Part shown: positions 30,690 through 42,343 of the stretch, in pieces
Numbering within the stretch: position 1 is the stretch's first letter
Layout: each line of letters starts with the position of its first letter
DNA from: Cladophialophora immunda
Lineage: Eukaryota > Ascomycota > Eurotiomycetes > Chaetothyriales > Herpotrichiellaceae
Direction: 5' to 3'
Length of the DNA: 64,000 nt
NCBI RefSeq assembly: GCF_000835495.1
Contig: NW_015622543.1
Span: 3,832,619 to 3,896,618, forward strand
Notes under the pieces: model-generated
Databases searched by the model: none
Told to the model about the DNA's origin: nothing
Seen by the model: the letters and a program-made list of their open reading frames with translations, nothing else
Position numbers and translations under genes: made by a program

Positions 30690-31662
30690 ATGGCATCTAA
30701 CCCTCCGGGCTCGTGCTGCTACAAAGGCGTCAAGCACGAAGGCACTCCTACCGGCGAGTTCTCTCAGCTGGGCGATTTTGAGATCTACACAAAGTACCCT
30801 GAGAGCAAGAGTACCGAGATTGGCATCCTTGTGTATGTTCCCATTGCCTGCTAGCTATCCGATTCAACCTTGTGCCATGGCACTGACCCAAGCGCACTTT
30901 TTCTCTGTAGCATCACCGATGTGATCGGCCACCGCTTCAACAACGCCCAGTTGATCGCGGACCAGCTGGCCGCCAACGGCTACTTCGTCATGATGCCCGA
31001 CCTGTTCGACAAGGACCCCATCCCCCTCAACCGGCCCGGCGATTTCGACATTATGAAGTGGTTGAAGGGCGAATATCACCCCAAGAAGACGGCTCACTTG
31101 CCGCCCACCGTGGACCCCATCATTGACGCATGCATTGTCGAGATGAGGACAAAGTATGGATGCAAGGTAAGACGCTTCTACCTATGAAAGAAAAAAAAAA
31201 CGGATGCATAGAAGAGTTGAAGAAAGGAGAAGCCTTTCATCTGAAAGAACAAGAGCTGACGGTTTACTCCTTCTCTTCCCACCACAGAAAATTGGCGCCG
31301 TGGGCTACTGCTTCGGCGCGAAGTACGTTGTCCGCCACCTCCGCCCGGACTCCGGGAAGTTCGACGCGGGCTACTGCGCCCACCCGTCCTTCGTCGAGGC
31401 CGACGAGCTGCGCGACATGAAGGGCCCTCTGGCCATCGCCGCCGCCGAGACCGACCACATCTTCCCCCCCGAGAAACGCCACGAGAGCGAGGTCATCCTC
31501 AAGGAGACGGGCCTGCCGTACCAGATCAACCTGTACAGCGGCGTGGAGCACGGGTTTGCCGTAAGAGGAGACCTGAACAACAGGGTGCATGTGTACGCCA
31601 AGGAAAACGCGTTTGTCTTCGCGATCCAGTGGTTCGAGGAGCACTTGAAGGGTGGAAAGTAA
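30690..31662 (+). CDS. Dienelactone hydrolase family protein
   Basis: Three exons (30690-30832, 30911-31166, 31288-31662) encode 257 aa. It is a cytosolic alpha/beta hydrolase. The catalytic triad of the DLH family is visible: nucleophile C141 in GAVGYCFGAK, D189 in AAAETDHIF, and H221 in SGVEHGFAVRGD. An upstream GHRFNNAQLIADQLAANGY strand-helix matches the family start. Bacterial relatives open dienelactones in chlorocatechol breakdown. Fungal homologs (AIM2-like) are widespread and their substrates are mostly unknown. The stop TAA at 31660-31662 overlaps a perfect GTAAGT (31659-31664), so a 3' intron or alternative C-terminus is conceivable. Confidence 0.93.
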
Positions 31663-32176
31663 GTCGACACCTTCACCTTTGCTTGGGTGAGCATGGAGGG
31701 GAGAGAGCTTGCGGCCCGTCGGTCGCGGCGGGCCATTGCTGCGGGTGAGGTAGACTGCGCATGATTTGTGCAATGCAATGTGGCAGACACCAGTGCGTGG
31801 TGGGTGAGTGTGATGGCTACATTGCGTTTTACATTCGCACTGGCACTTGCACTGGCACTTGCACTGGCACTTGCACCCTGCGTGGGTTGTTGGTGGGAAA
31901 GGTCTTCGATGATCCCGAATGCTGAGGCTGATGCTGACACTGTTTTTTTTTTTTGCCCGCCTTGTACGCAGAGACGCGGCGAGATTGTGAATCTGATAAT
32001 ATTTCTGATTCTGAACCTGGACCTGATCTTGACTCCCTCGTTATACGTGGCTTCTGGGAGACGGAGAGGGAGGCAGATCGTCGCCCTTCATTCTACTTAT
32101 GCGGCAGGAGGTGGAATCTCGGACGGTATTTAGGGGTTAGGAGTAGTGATATCTCTCGCCAACTCGGCCTCCTATA
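31663..32176. other. Convergent intergenic region with short tandem repeats
   Basis: About 510 bp between the hydrolase (+) and the SDR gene (-). It contains the 12-bp repeat at 31837-31876 and a T-run near 31943-31954. No gene is supported; ORFs with Leu-Ala or Ala-Ser repeats here are products of the tandem repeat. Confidence 0.6.
31837..31876. repeat. 12-bp tandem repeat GCACTGGCACTT, 3.3 copies
   Basis: Three perfect copies plus GCAC. The unit is itself a degenerate pair of hexamers (GCACTG/GCACTT), indicating growth by slippage. Confidence 0.95.
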
Positions 32177-33306
32177 TTACGTATGTCGAATGGTCATGCC
32201 TCCATCCACTGGTATTGTTGCACCGTGTAGGTATGACGAGGCAGGTAGGCAAATGTTGACGGTCACTATGCGATAACATCGAATTAGAAAGCGACCACGA
32301 CAAGAAGCAGACATTTCCCACTCACTTTGCGCCACTTCTTCGGGATCAGCATAGCGTCGCAACGGCACTCTGCGCTTGGCATAGGCCTCCTTGAGTTCAG
32401 GTGGAATTCGAGCAGTCATGCCAGTCTGCATCACGAAGAAAAAAAATGGTTAATCTGCTTCTCACACTGAAACGAGAAGTCTCCTGCTTACAATGATCGG
32501 ACCTGGACAGATTGTATTCACCTCCATCATGCCAAGCGCGTTAGAATGCCTTCTCCTCGTTTCATGAGGCAATTTTCGAACAACTTACCGTGATGTTTTG
32601 GTATTTGCCGAGCTCGACGGCAAAAGATCGAGTTAAGCCAGTGACGGCAGATTTGGTCGCGCTGTACGCAACGTTTCCTGGTCCGGTGACAAAATGTTCT
32701 GTGCTCGCGATATTGACGATGCGCGCGGCGTCACTCTTCAACAAAGCAGGCACGCACGCTCGAATAAAGATTACATGAGCCGTGAGGTTGATGTCGACAG
32801 TCTTGTCCCAGCGAGGCTCGAATGATGCATCTTCGTCGAACGCGCCTCCACCAACGGAGATGCCAGCGTTGTTGATCAGGATCTGCGAGTTGTGCCTGTG
32901 TCAGACTGGATCGTGACAGCTTGGGAGATTCGCCACGCACGTCAAGACCGCCGAATGCTTCGATGATCTCCTTGCAGACTTGCTTGATCCTGCTGCGATT
33001 GGCTACATCGCAAATCCAGCCTTGAGCACGGCCAGGATGCACTGCGTTGATTTCATCAACAACGGCTTGCACTTTTCCTCCGTCCAAATCGAGGACAGCA
33101 ACTTGTACCCCTTCATCGGCTAGTAATTTGGCAGTCTCCTTTCCCATCCCAGAAGCTGCTCCGGTCACGATTGCTTTTTTGCCCTGAAGTGACCGAGATA
33201 ATTTGGTCAACCGTCCTACAGGAGCTTTCACACCAGACAGATGAGATTTGAGGACATCAAGTCTGCCCTGCGCCTTTTCCGTAGATTTATCTGATGTTTT
33301 CGGCAT
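32177..33306 (-). CDS. Short-chain dehydrogenase/reductase
   Basis: Five exons (33306-32941, 32882-32589, 32521-32492, 32425-32326, 32265-32177) give 292 aa. The Rossmann motif TGAASGMG is at 48-55, NNAG at 126-129, and the catalytic Ser182, Tyr195 and Lys199 are in IASTEHF and YSATK. The C-terminus has the family's usual GATIPVDGGMT. Asp73 at the end of strand 2 suggests NAD(H) rather than NADP(H). A basic 40-residue N-terminal extension precedes the fold; it may target the protein to an organelle or simply be disordered. The 30-nt third exon encodes VNTICPGPII and is required for the conserved PG motif. The substrate is unknown. Confidence 0.9.
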
Positions 33307-34414
33307 TGTGAATGCTGATGTGGCGAAGATGTGGAAGAGAAGTGGACAGTTACAGGTACGTACTTGTAGTCGTGAGGAAAGCGAAATGAAGTGAGTGCCT
33401 CGGTTAGTATGATCCGTCACCCATCACTCACCGAGGTTTTCAAGTTGTTGCAGCACATCGCTTGCTCAGAGTATTGCAATCGCAGTTCTGACGACGAAGG
33501 CAGCATCCAGTCTAGGTAGACCTATGATGCTCTGGGTGTATAATCGATCGTCAGGAAGAGGATTGAAAGAGTTGTCGTCCGCGAGCCCGTCCCATAAGGT
33601 ACCTTGGTAGTAAGGTAGATAATGACTACGTATCTACATACGAGTCTCAGCACTTAAGTACCTATTTAGCCATATACATAGGTATTCCTATGTGTACCGC
33701 ATACCGCATACTGCACATCCACATCCACATTATATGGACCAGATATACAGGACCACACAAGATAGGATCCCTAGTATATGTCGACCGAGTTCTTTATAAC
33801 GCAGGCGAAATGTCGCGACGCGTGACAGAGGTCTCTCCTCCTCGGTATTGAGAAGGTCGTCTCTCTTAAGATCCAAGATCTAAACTTCCAGGAAACGGGC
33901 TTCAGTCTATAGGTATATAGATATGAGATCCGTGGTCCCCACATCTCGAATGACCGAGGGGCAGTCTTCAGGACCAACTTCCTTGCGTGACAGGGCTGAT
34001 ACTCCTATCAATCACTACTTAGAACTTTGCGGGACAGAAAAGTCATTTTCTTTTTGTAGTCTGCTCTACCTATGTAGGTATCACAGTATCCTAGTAGGAG
34101 ACGCAAGTGTCTCTCCCTGCCTCCGTCTCCTGCGCTCCCTCAAACGCTGCAAACGAGGGTGGCCTTCCATTAATTTGTCCAAGGAGTTACTCGCTCTGCT
34201 CTCATCTTGCCTCGTTACGATTTCCCAATCCTGCACACTTGATTCTGGTCCTGGCTCTAACGTAGCTTTGGCCGTGTGTCCCGTATCCTGATCAGCGGAA
34301 GACAAGAATACATTGAAGAAGGAAGGAAGATATAGTCGCATTGTCGCCTGAGGATCAATATCAAAGCCTCCACATCCATAGCCTGAACAAGATGGAAGGC
34401 GGCAATTCATCACT
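33307..34414. other. Intergenic region with TA-rich TAGGTA/TACCTA motifs
   Basis: About 1.1 kb between the SDR start (-) and the fimbrin end (-). From about 33590 to 33780 and near 33910 and 34070 there are many copies of short related words (TACCTA, TAGGTA, TACATA), giving an AT-rich patch. ORFs up to 123 codons (34081-34452, -) overlap the fimbrin end and are not supported. Confidence 0.5.
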
Positions 34415-36532
34415 TTAGGCGCCCATCTTCTCCGCCGTCCGCATGAGGGCACCTAGTTGATGGCAAGTTAGACACCTGTTATACGATATGCGAGGGGTAA
34501 AATGGGTGCATCGCTAGCTGAACTCACCAACAAAAGTGGTAACCAATCTCGCGCGTCCTTGGACGATATCATCGGGAAGGAGGTAAATGGTGGATCCTGT
34601 TTGCACAATCGCTCGTTAGTATGGAATTATCCATGCCGCACCTCAACCGGGGACCTCGGAAGCAAGAGGACGCAGAGAGCACATACCCATCTTTCTGGCA
34701 ATGCTTATACTCAACTTGGCATTCGCATACGCATCATCGGGCGTCTTGCCGGGCGTGACAAGATCGTAGTCGACATAGTTCGCCTTCATGCCGTTCAAAA
34801 CATCCAACAGGAAGATACCGCTCGTAATAGCCGGGTCCTTGAACGACCGGACGGAAGAGGTCTTGCCCCCCTTGCGGGACATCTCATTGGCCCATTTCAT
34901 CATGTCCGAATCACTCAGGTCGCGTTTGCCCATGCGTTGCGCGAGCCCGGAAAGGGTCGACACGATATCCCGACGCATAAGTTGCCAGACTAATCCCAGA
35001 GTCAAGGTGCGCTGGCCGTCAGTGATATCCGCACCTTGGATGCCCACGAGGGAGAAGCGATTCTGCTTGCCCAGTTCAACGGCATAGTTGGTGTTTTCCA
35101 CCATTTTGAAGCGTGACATTTCGCCGCCATGCGCAGGAGGCTTGTTCACATGACGGAAATTGACGCTGCCTGGGATGACCTTGTCGTAAGCTTGGAGCAG
35201 AACCGTCCCATCGCGGAGATCATCAAAGAAGGAGTTGACCGGTGGTTGGACGTCAAGGCTGTTTAGCCAGAGGGTAAAGACACGAGCCTCACGCTCTCCT
35301 TCTGCATCAAAGTCTTCGATTTCGGGTTTCTCGCCTTCCTCGAGAGGATCAAGACCCGGATGGGTGTTGAAGAGGTTGGCGACGAAGGCCAAGTTGAGCT
35401 TTGGATTTCCGGCTACCAGGGCGGTTGGCGTCAGGAATTTGCGGCAATCAATCCTTTCAGCATTCTGGAGGACTTCTTCGGCGCGTTGGAGGAGATCTCG
35501 CGTCTGCAGGGGAGCCCGTGAGCAGATGTCTGGTTTCAGCTGGTTGAGCAGGACGGTGTAGTTCTCGCCATCCTTGACATCGCCGGAAAAGTTGGCCACT
35601 CTTCGCGGCCAATTGGCGTTCTTGAGATGGTAATTGAACCAACGAAGCAAGATCTGTTCGGGTGGTAGTCGAAGGAATTGGTCCAGAGTCTCGTCCTCTT
35701 CCAGGAGACGGTACAGCTCGGGATGCAACTTGATGTCAATCTTCCCCAGAAGGCCTCGTCGAATGATCTGCCAGATCAAACCCAGGATCAAATGCTCTCG
35801 AACCTCGATGATATCCCCGGCCCCAACATTGACCACGGAACAGCCGATACCTTTTGCGGACTCGATGACAATGTTGTTGTTCTCAGTCATGTGAAATGCA
35901 TTAAGAGACTTGATCTTCCTCCCTGGCTTATTCAGTACACGCTCGTCGATGGTGTCCGGAACACTGTCGTTGATGAGTTTTGAGAGGACCAAGCCATCCT
36001 TGCAGTGGTCGAACATCTCGAAAGTATCGGTCGGGAAGGGCAGGAGATGGCCGATGTCGGGATCGCCGGCAAGGACTGCATTGATGTGTGTGGTGAAAGC
36101 GGTTCGCTCTTCCTCGTTGATGGTGTGCGTCACGTTGGCTGAAGAGCCCTGGACGTGAATCTTCCCACCTCCGCCGAGGCTGGGCTTAGAGGCATGCGCT
36201 GGGGCGGAAGGAAGCCCATTGCCAGCCGCAGGTCTCTGGGCGCCAACTGACATGCGTCTTTGAGCGGGAGAGGACTCGCGGACCTTTGCGATCAGGTCGA
36301 CATAGTCCTCCAGTTCCACCCGCCTTGAGCTGTCGAGGTCCACCTCTTTCAGTGCCTGTCTGACCACGTCGTAGGATTGCCTCTCGGACTGCTGGGTAGC
36401 CTTGATGACGGTGGCTTCGTCCAAATAGCCCTTGTCATCGACGTCGAGTTTGCGAAAGGCATCTTGTAGCTGGAAGATTTCGTTCTGAGGGAACTGGGGG
36501 TATTTGCGCTGAAGTTTGAGGATGGCCGCCAT
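34415..36532 (-). CDS. SAC6: Fimbrin (plastin), actin-bundling protein
   Basis: Three exons (36532-34687, 34596-34528, 34452-34415) encode 650 aa. Fimbrin cross-links F-actin in cortical patches and is needed for endocytosis and polarised growth. An N-terminal EF-hand pair (about 15-90, with FRKLDVDDKGYLDEA) is followed by two actin-binding domains, each of two calponin-homology repeats. Visible landmarks are LLPFPTDTFEMFDHCKDGLV and ENNNIVIESAKGIGC in the first, ARVFTLWLNSLDVQPPV and TLGLVWQLMRRDI in the second half. The two small 3' exons complete the last CH repeat and the tail ALMRTAEKMGA. The ATG at 36532 (MAAILKLQRKYPQF) matches family starts better than the upstream in-frame extension. 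Confidence 0.96.
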
Positions 36533-37288
36533 AGTGGGAGGAGGGGGAGGGGCAGTCGCCCACACGTTCAAATTTACAAGGGCTTGGATGCAGCCAAAGG
36601 GAGGGCGAGGAGACGAGAAGGCAGTGAAGGTGGTTCAAGGAAGAATGAGATTGAAGAGGAAGATATGGAAGGTGTCTTTATTGTGGTGCCTGGTTAGGCG
36701 TCGCAAGCTGTGAGAGTTTCACTCAGCAATGGCCATGGGCGATGTGCAGTAAGCCGGGATCGATTGGGCATCTTTCTTTCGTAGGGGGAGGAACCGGCTC
36801 TCCATGACGCAGCAGTGGCGCAGTTTTCTCTTAGTCACGCCGGGACGCCCCTCTGTGCCCCCCAGTGGCCCCCTAGCTGAGGCCAGCAGTGCCCAGCACC
36901 GGCGTGCTACGGGCGTGCACGGGCCCAGTATTAGGGAATCTTGCAAGGCTGGCAACCTAGCGCGGGGCTTGGCAAGGCTGCCATTGTTTTGGTGGCCGCT
37001 GTTGCATCAACTCACTCCATGGTAAACTGCGAGCTGGTCTCTCCCTGCAGTCTTCACATCCTCAACCGTATATCGCATCCCTCAGATCTCTATCAGAAGA
37101 GCGCCCTATCGTATATCATCGCTATACTCCACCACCGACTGCAAGACTCATTTGGCGACCTCGTGCCTTTCGAGCGGCTTCCCCTTAGCTAACCCTCAGC
37201 CTCACCCCCTCTCCCTAATAAGGCGCCCAATTTGCATGCTGTCATATTGGATCGATTCCCAGCCCTGATCAGGGCTGTCCGCAGGGGC
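36533..37288. other. Divergent promoter, fimbrin / DDHD phospholipase
   Basis: About 755 bp. It includes a strongly GC-rich stretch around 36840-36970. No gene is supported. In-frame sequence upstream of 37289 back to 37232 lacks an ATG and is not counted as coding. Confidence 0.5.
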
Positions 37289-40126
37289 ATGGCCGAAGCA
37301 GCCAACAAGTCCTCTCTGGCGAGCTCAATCTTCTCGTGGTCCAGGAGCAGTACCCCTCCGCCCAAGTCACCGCTACCGAAACCAACCGATGCATCCCCAG
37401 CCCTCAAACAGTCGTCGGGTCTTGACCATACTGTCAGTCTAAACCGATCTCCAAGTCTCCGCAGGTATCCCAAGGATTGTCCTCCTCTCAAGCCGAGGTG
37501 GTACTACGCTGTCGACGTAGCCAAGCGGAAACCTTTCGCCCCAGACCCAACACCTGAGGAAAAGGCCAAACCGCCACCAGTCCCGAAGAAGTTGGTACCA
37601 TTCTCGGCCTCAGACTCCCAGAGCATTGAGAAGGCTTATCAGAGCCTTGCTCAACGGAACCAGAATAGAGATGGAGCTACCGAGCCCGCTTCCCTCACCA
37701 CGGTCCCTGTGAACGAAGACTTTTTGTACGATGTCGATATCGAGAAACGTGAACTCCTCCCTGCGTACTGGCTAGGCCCCGTCTACGAAGTCCGCAGAGG
37801 TACTTGGTTCTTCGCAGAAAATCCACTGAGACCTTGCGACGAGAATCTAGCGAATCAACTCGAAGAAGGCTACATCAAAGTAACTCCGTGGAGACGGTTA
37901 AACTTACAATCTCCTCGTTCAGCATCTCAACCCAGAACTCGGCCGAACTCGGCAATTCTCGACGGCTCAACTGCTCAACCCCTGGGCAAGTCACCTCCTT
38001 CCCAGGATGACAGTCATCCTGCAGGCCCAAACACATACCGCTTGTTCGGAACTCATATGAACACAACGGTCACATACCTGGACGATACTGTAGCCTATCT
38101 GACAACGGATGATTTCCTCTCACGCGTCAGCAGTACTGTTTACGGCAGGTTTATTGGATATGGTGGCACGAAGGTAGTTCGTGGTTGGTCTGATACTAAG
38201 CTTGCCGATCCGCCAAAGGTCGATCAAAGAGACGATTCCAAATCGACCGAGCCGACCAGCTCCAAAGAGAAACGAAGGTCTGCCAAAATCCCTCCAGAGG
38301 CTCCTGGCGCTGGAGAAGATAAAGTTCAGGCAAAGAACAAAGACAACGTTGAGAAGCCTCGGCGGACTGCGTTGGAACGCCAGATCTCGTCGCTAGCAGG
38401 CCTTCCTAGGGCTGACGATTCCGACGACTTGGGTGAAGAGGAGGAAGCCCGAGAACAGGAAGAACGCGAGATGGAAGACGCCAGGGAAAGAGATGGAGAA
38501 GACCAAGCCAGACAGATTGACCACTTGGTGCTCGTGACCCACGGCATCGGCCAACGTCTCGGGCTTCGCCTCGACAGCATCAACTTTGTCCACGATGTCA
38601 ACACTTTGCGCAAGACCATGAAAGCTGTATACGAATCCGCCCCTGACTTACAGGCTCTAAGTGGGGATCCGAAGAATTGCAGAGTCCAAGTGCTTCCCAT
38701 CTGTTGGCGGCACAAGCTCGACTTCCCCAAGCAGAGTCTAAAGCAAAACCGCAAAGAGTATGACATTGGAGATGCTGATGCCTTGTTCGATGATGACTAT
38801 CCTTCATTGCAAGACATCACAGTGGACGGCGTACCAGCGGTGCGCAATCTGATTACCGATTTGGCTCTGGACGTCCTCCTATACCAGAGTGCTTACAGAG
38901 AACACATCGCGTCCATCGTACAAAAGGAGGCAAACCGAGTTTATCACCTCTTCAAAGAACGAACGGGCTTCTCAGGAAAGGTTAGTTTCTGCGGCCATTC
39001 TCTCGGAAGTGCAATCTGCTTTGATCTCCTGTGCAGACAGGAAGAAGATCTCAAGACACGACCGAGACGGGTTTCCAGCAAAACATCACGAGACCATGGT
39101 ATTGAACAAAAAGACCTTCGTCTCGACTTTGAAGTGGAGAACTTCTTTGCGATTGGCTCGCCGGTTGGTCTCTTCCAGATGCTCAAGGGGAGGACGATTG
39201 CAGCTCGACCTTCTCCCGGTGCCAGTGCATTTGGAGCCACTGTCGTGCCGACATCGCCATTCGACCCGGACCCCATGAGAAATGACCCCTTTGACAGTGT
39301 TGCTTCGAAATTGACCGCCGGCAACAGCTCCACCGGTCTGATACCCATTACTACCTCTTCACCCAAATGTAATGAACTGTTCAACATCTTCCATCCCACC
39401 GACCCTATCGCTTATCGCATGGAACCACTCATTTCACCAGCAATGGCGCAGCTAAAATCCCAACCCATCCCCTACACCAAGAAAAACCTCTTTGCCGCTC
39501 CCGGTATTTCAAACATTTCTGAACGGGTTGGCCAGCAAATCATGTCGAGCTGGTACAATCTTACCTCGGGTGTGGCGTCCAGTCTGATTAATAGAAGCCT
39601 GGGCATTACTGGTGAGGAGCAAGCCCTGTCTCAGGACAAAGCCAAGGCCGTGAACGCGGTCAAAGAAGGCAGCCAAACAGGTCCTCAGCTCGACATACCT
39701 GTGGCAGATGAGAAGAAGCAGCAAGACGTCGCCGAGGCAGCCAAATCGTCCCCGTCAACGGAAAAGGCGCCCACCCTCATCGACTCGGAAATGGAAACAC
39801 TTTATGCGGGTTTCCAGAAGCTTCAGGTTGTCACCGACGCATCCGATGACGAGGCTCAAGCACGCACTTCTACGGAGTTCCGCCAGTCGCAGGAGAGGGC
39901 GCGGAAGCTCAAGCGTGAAGAAGCCAAAGTACGAGCATTGAACAGTAACGGCCGAGTCGATTACCATATCCAAGAAGGCATGTTTGATGTGTCCTTGCTC
40001 GCTAGTATCGCAAGTCACTTGAGCTATTGGGCGGACGAGGATGTCAATCACTTCATGGTTGGACAAATGCTGAAAACGAAAGGCAGAGAGCGGGAGAGAG
40101 CTAGAGGAGCAGAGGACGCGTGGTGA
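37289..40126 (+). CDS. DDHD-domain phospholipase A1-like protein
   Basis: A 945-aa intronless ORF from the first in-frame ATG. It belongs to the intracellular PA-PLA1/DDHD family (yeast YOR022C/DDL1). The N-terminus is Ser/Pro-rich and may include a mitochondrial-type sequence. A WWE-like region around 70-90 (PRWYYAVDVAKRKPF) is followed by an insertion-rich central part with an acidic stretch near 376-397. The lipase motif GHSLG in VSFCGHSLGSAICFDLL puts the nucleophile near Ser570. The C-terminal DDHD domain begins with FFAIGSPVGLFQMLKG and FNIFHPTDPIAYRMEPL and ends with HLSYWADEDVNHFMVGQML. Hydrolysis of phosphatidic acid, phosphatidylethanolamine or cardiolipin is known for relatives; the exact lipid here is not predictable. 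Confidence 0.93.
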   Translation: MAEAANKSSLASSIFSWSRSSTPPPKSPLPKPTDASPALKQSSGLDHTVSLNRSPSLRRYPKDCPPLKPRWYYAVDVAKRKPFAPDPTPEEKAKPPPVPKKLVPFSASDSQSIEKAYQSLAQRNQNRDGATEPASLTTVPVNEDFLYDVDIEKRELLPAYWLGPVYEVRRGTWFFAENPLRPCDENLANQLEEGYIKVTPWRRLNLQSPRSASQPRTRPNSAILDGSTAQPLGKSPPSQDDSHPAGPNTYRLFGTHMNTTVTYLDDTVAYLTTDDFLSRVSSTVYGRFIGYGGTKVVRGWSDTKLADPPKVDQRDDSKSTEPTSSKEKRRSAKIPPEAPGAGEDKVQAKNKDNVEKPRRTALERQISSLAGLPRADDSDDLGEEEEAREQEEREMEDARERDGEDQARQIDHLVLVTHGIGQRLGLRLDSINFVHDVNTLRKTMKAVYESAPDLQALSGDPKNCRVQVLPICWRHKLDFPKQSLKQNRKEYDIGDADALFDDDYPSLQDITVDGVPAVRNLITDLALDVLLYQSAYREHIASIVQKEANRVYHLFKERTGFSGKVSFCGHSLGSAICFDLLCRQEEDLKTRPRRVSSKTSRDHGIEQKDLRLDFEVENFFAIGSPVGLFQMLKGRTIAARPSPGASAFGATVVPTSPFDPDPMRNDPFDSVASKLTAGNSSTGLIPITTSSPKCNELFNIFHPTDPIAYRMEPLISPAMAQLKSQPIPYTKKNLFAAPGISNISERVGQQIMSSWYNLTSGVASSLINRSLGITGEEQALSQDKAKAVNAVKEGSQTGPQLDIPVADEKKQQDVAEAAKSSPSTEKAPTLIDSEMETLYAGFQKLQVVTDASDDEAQARTSTEFRQSQERARKLKREEAKVRALNSNGRVDYHIQEGMFDVSLLASIASHLSYWADEDVNHFMVGQMLKTKGRERERARGAEDAW

Positions 40127-40439
40127 TTGGAACGAGACGTTGGATAGACCGTCTTGAGGCTCGAGACCTATATCCGGTGATGTAAATCCTGACCTTTACC
40201 GACTCTCTCTCTCTCTCTCTCTCAAACTTGGAACCCGAGTCGCGCTGCATTGTCTCCGCTTCATAGTGATATCCCCTATAGATCAATCTTATCTGTACTT
40301 TGTACATCTCTGGATCTATCCCCCCACCAGACACCTACCTACCTACCTAACAGAGTATATCAAATTCCTCATGGCCCAAGCCCTGCTGTCTCAGACAACA
40401 CACTCACGTCTCATGGGCAGTCAGTGGCCACTCTTCTCT
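40127..40439. other. Convergent intergenic region with CT microsatellite
   Basis: About 310 bp between the DDHD gene (+) and the FucP-type transporter (-). A CT repeat of about 20 bp lies at 40203-40222 and four TACC units lie near 40337-40348. No gene. Confidence 0.6.
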
Positions 40440-42343
40440 TCACTCTTTCTCAACCACCTTGTCCACGTCCTCTTTCCCGCCCCTCTCGATCTGCACGGCG
40501 CCGGCCTTCTCCACGTCGCCGTCTCCATCCGTATGCACATCCACGCCACTCGCGCGGGCCTCGCCGCTCTGGTCCAGACCGACGTCGGACTCGCCGATCG
40601 CGTCGGCGGGGATGCGGTAGTAGGGCACGAAGTTGACGCACAGGGCGTAGGTCCAGCTGGCGATGAAGAAGCACACGGGCACGACGAGCGCGAAGGGCGT
40701 GCTGTTGTGCCAGTCTGCGGTGGCGCCCAGGAGAGGGGGCACGGCCGCGCCGCCGGAGACGCCGCCTGTCGGTTTTTGGTTAGCCAAAGAGATAATATGT
40801 AACGTAGGGGGTTGGTCTGGACGGGGACGGGGGAAGAAGGTAGATACGAAAGTGAAGAAAAAGGAGATGGATGCATGGGTCAAGGGGTGGGAGTGGATTA
40901 GGGGGGTCAAGGTGTTTCTTACCGACAATCCACCCCGCTGCTCGCTTGGTATGGCGGCCCTGCCCTCTGATGCCCAGCGCCACGATGGTCGGGAAGCACA
41001 CCGACTCGAAGAACAAGGTCAGCATGAACATGGCGATGCCGGTGTTCCTGCGCTGCGTGATGGCCGCGGAGCAGAACGCGATCACCGACGTCAGGTACAG
41101 CAGGAAGATATAGCGCGGGCGGATAAAGCGCATGAGCAGCGAGCCCGAGAACCGGCCCACGGCGAAACACCCCTGCGCGCCGGCGAGGAGGGCTGCGCCC
41201 GTCGCGTTGGATATCGGCGCGATCTCGGTGAAGTAGTTGATGGCATATCTGTGGGAGAAGAGGTTAGTCATGCATGCAGGGGATTGTATGTTGGTGAGTG
41301 ATTTGGGGGTAATTTGTTGGATTGCTGTTCGTGTTGAGACGTACCCTGCCAAAGCGACTTGGGACCCGACGTAGCAGAATTGAGAGAATGTCGCGTGGAA
41401 GACGGTCTGTACGGCACGAGCCAGACTTCGTTAGCCAGGACAAGGTGTCAAAGACAGTGACAGGGGTCCAGCGGAGGAGACTGTCCGCAGAGATGGTGAG
41501 AAAAGGAATCTCACATATTGTTTCCAAAACGGCTTCTTGTTCCTCTCTTCCAGCCCGTCGTGGGTGACAGTGACCTGATGTTCCATATCCGCGTCTGTAA
41601 CCTCCGGGATCGGGGAGACGTAAAACACGAACGCGAGGATAAAGACAAAAATGGCAATGGCCAGGTACACCCATTGCACGTTCTTCAGACTCTGCAGGTC
41701 ATCACCAGTATTCTTGAAGAAGGCGTAGCTTCCCAGAACCGGCCCGACCACTGTTCCCACAGCATTGAACGACTGCGCCAGGTTGATGCGCAATTCCGAG
41801 TATTTGGGCGGTCCGCACACGGCGATGAATGGGTTTGCTGCTGTTTCGAGGCTGCCCAGCCCAGATCCAATGATGAAAGTGGCGCCACAGAATCCTCCAA
41901 AGGACCTCTTCAGACCAGCGGGCCACATAAGGAGGCCTCCAATGCCATACAGAGTAAGACCGAACATGAACACGGCTTTATAGCTGAAGTGGCGGAGGAT
42001 CCAGTTTGCATAGCCCAGGGAGGCCAATGGGTAGGCGCCGAAATAGGCTGCTTGAAGACCAGAGGAACGAGCACGAGAGATTCCGAGAACGCCTTGGAAG
42101 TGTTTATTCAAGGTGTCGAGGAGGCCGTATGCGAAACCCTATGGTATTGACTGGTCAGTGGCCTTCAAAGGCTTCAGATACGGGCGAGAAGATAGAAATC
42201 CATACCCAGAGGAAATAAAGAGTTGTGACCAGTATGATAGGCAAGATGGATTGTCGAACTGAGAGCTCCGATGCCTTTGTGACGGAGTCGTCCCGCACCT
42301 TGAGGGTAGTGTGTTTGAAGAAGCCCGATTTCCTTCTCGCCAT
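40440..42343 (-). CDS. MFS sugar transporter, FucP (fucose/glucose:H+ symporter) family
   Basis: Five exons (42343-42206, 42138-41515, 41406-41345, 41248-40923, 40765-40440) encode 491 aa. After a 35-residue cytosolic tail, TM1 has LPIILVTTLYFLWGFAYGLLDTLNKHFQ, and TM2 starts GLQAAYFGAYPLASLGY, as in bacterial L-fucose permease. ETAANPFI in TM4-5 and RINLAQSFNAVGTVVGP are strongly diagnostic of the FHS family. Fungal members import fucose, glucose or related hexoses; the substrate here is unknown. The C-terminal tail is acidic and hydrophilic. An AATATATATT element lies about 125 bp upstream (near 42467-42476) and may be its TATA region. Confidence 0.92.

Noticed and set aside
31371..31940. 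Minus ORF with alternating Ala-Ser repeat
   Set aside because: The repeat is only the translation of the 12-bp tandem repeat, and the rest is antisense to the hydrolase.
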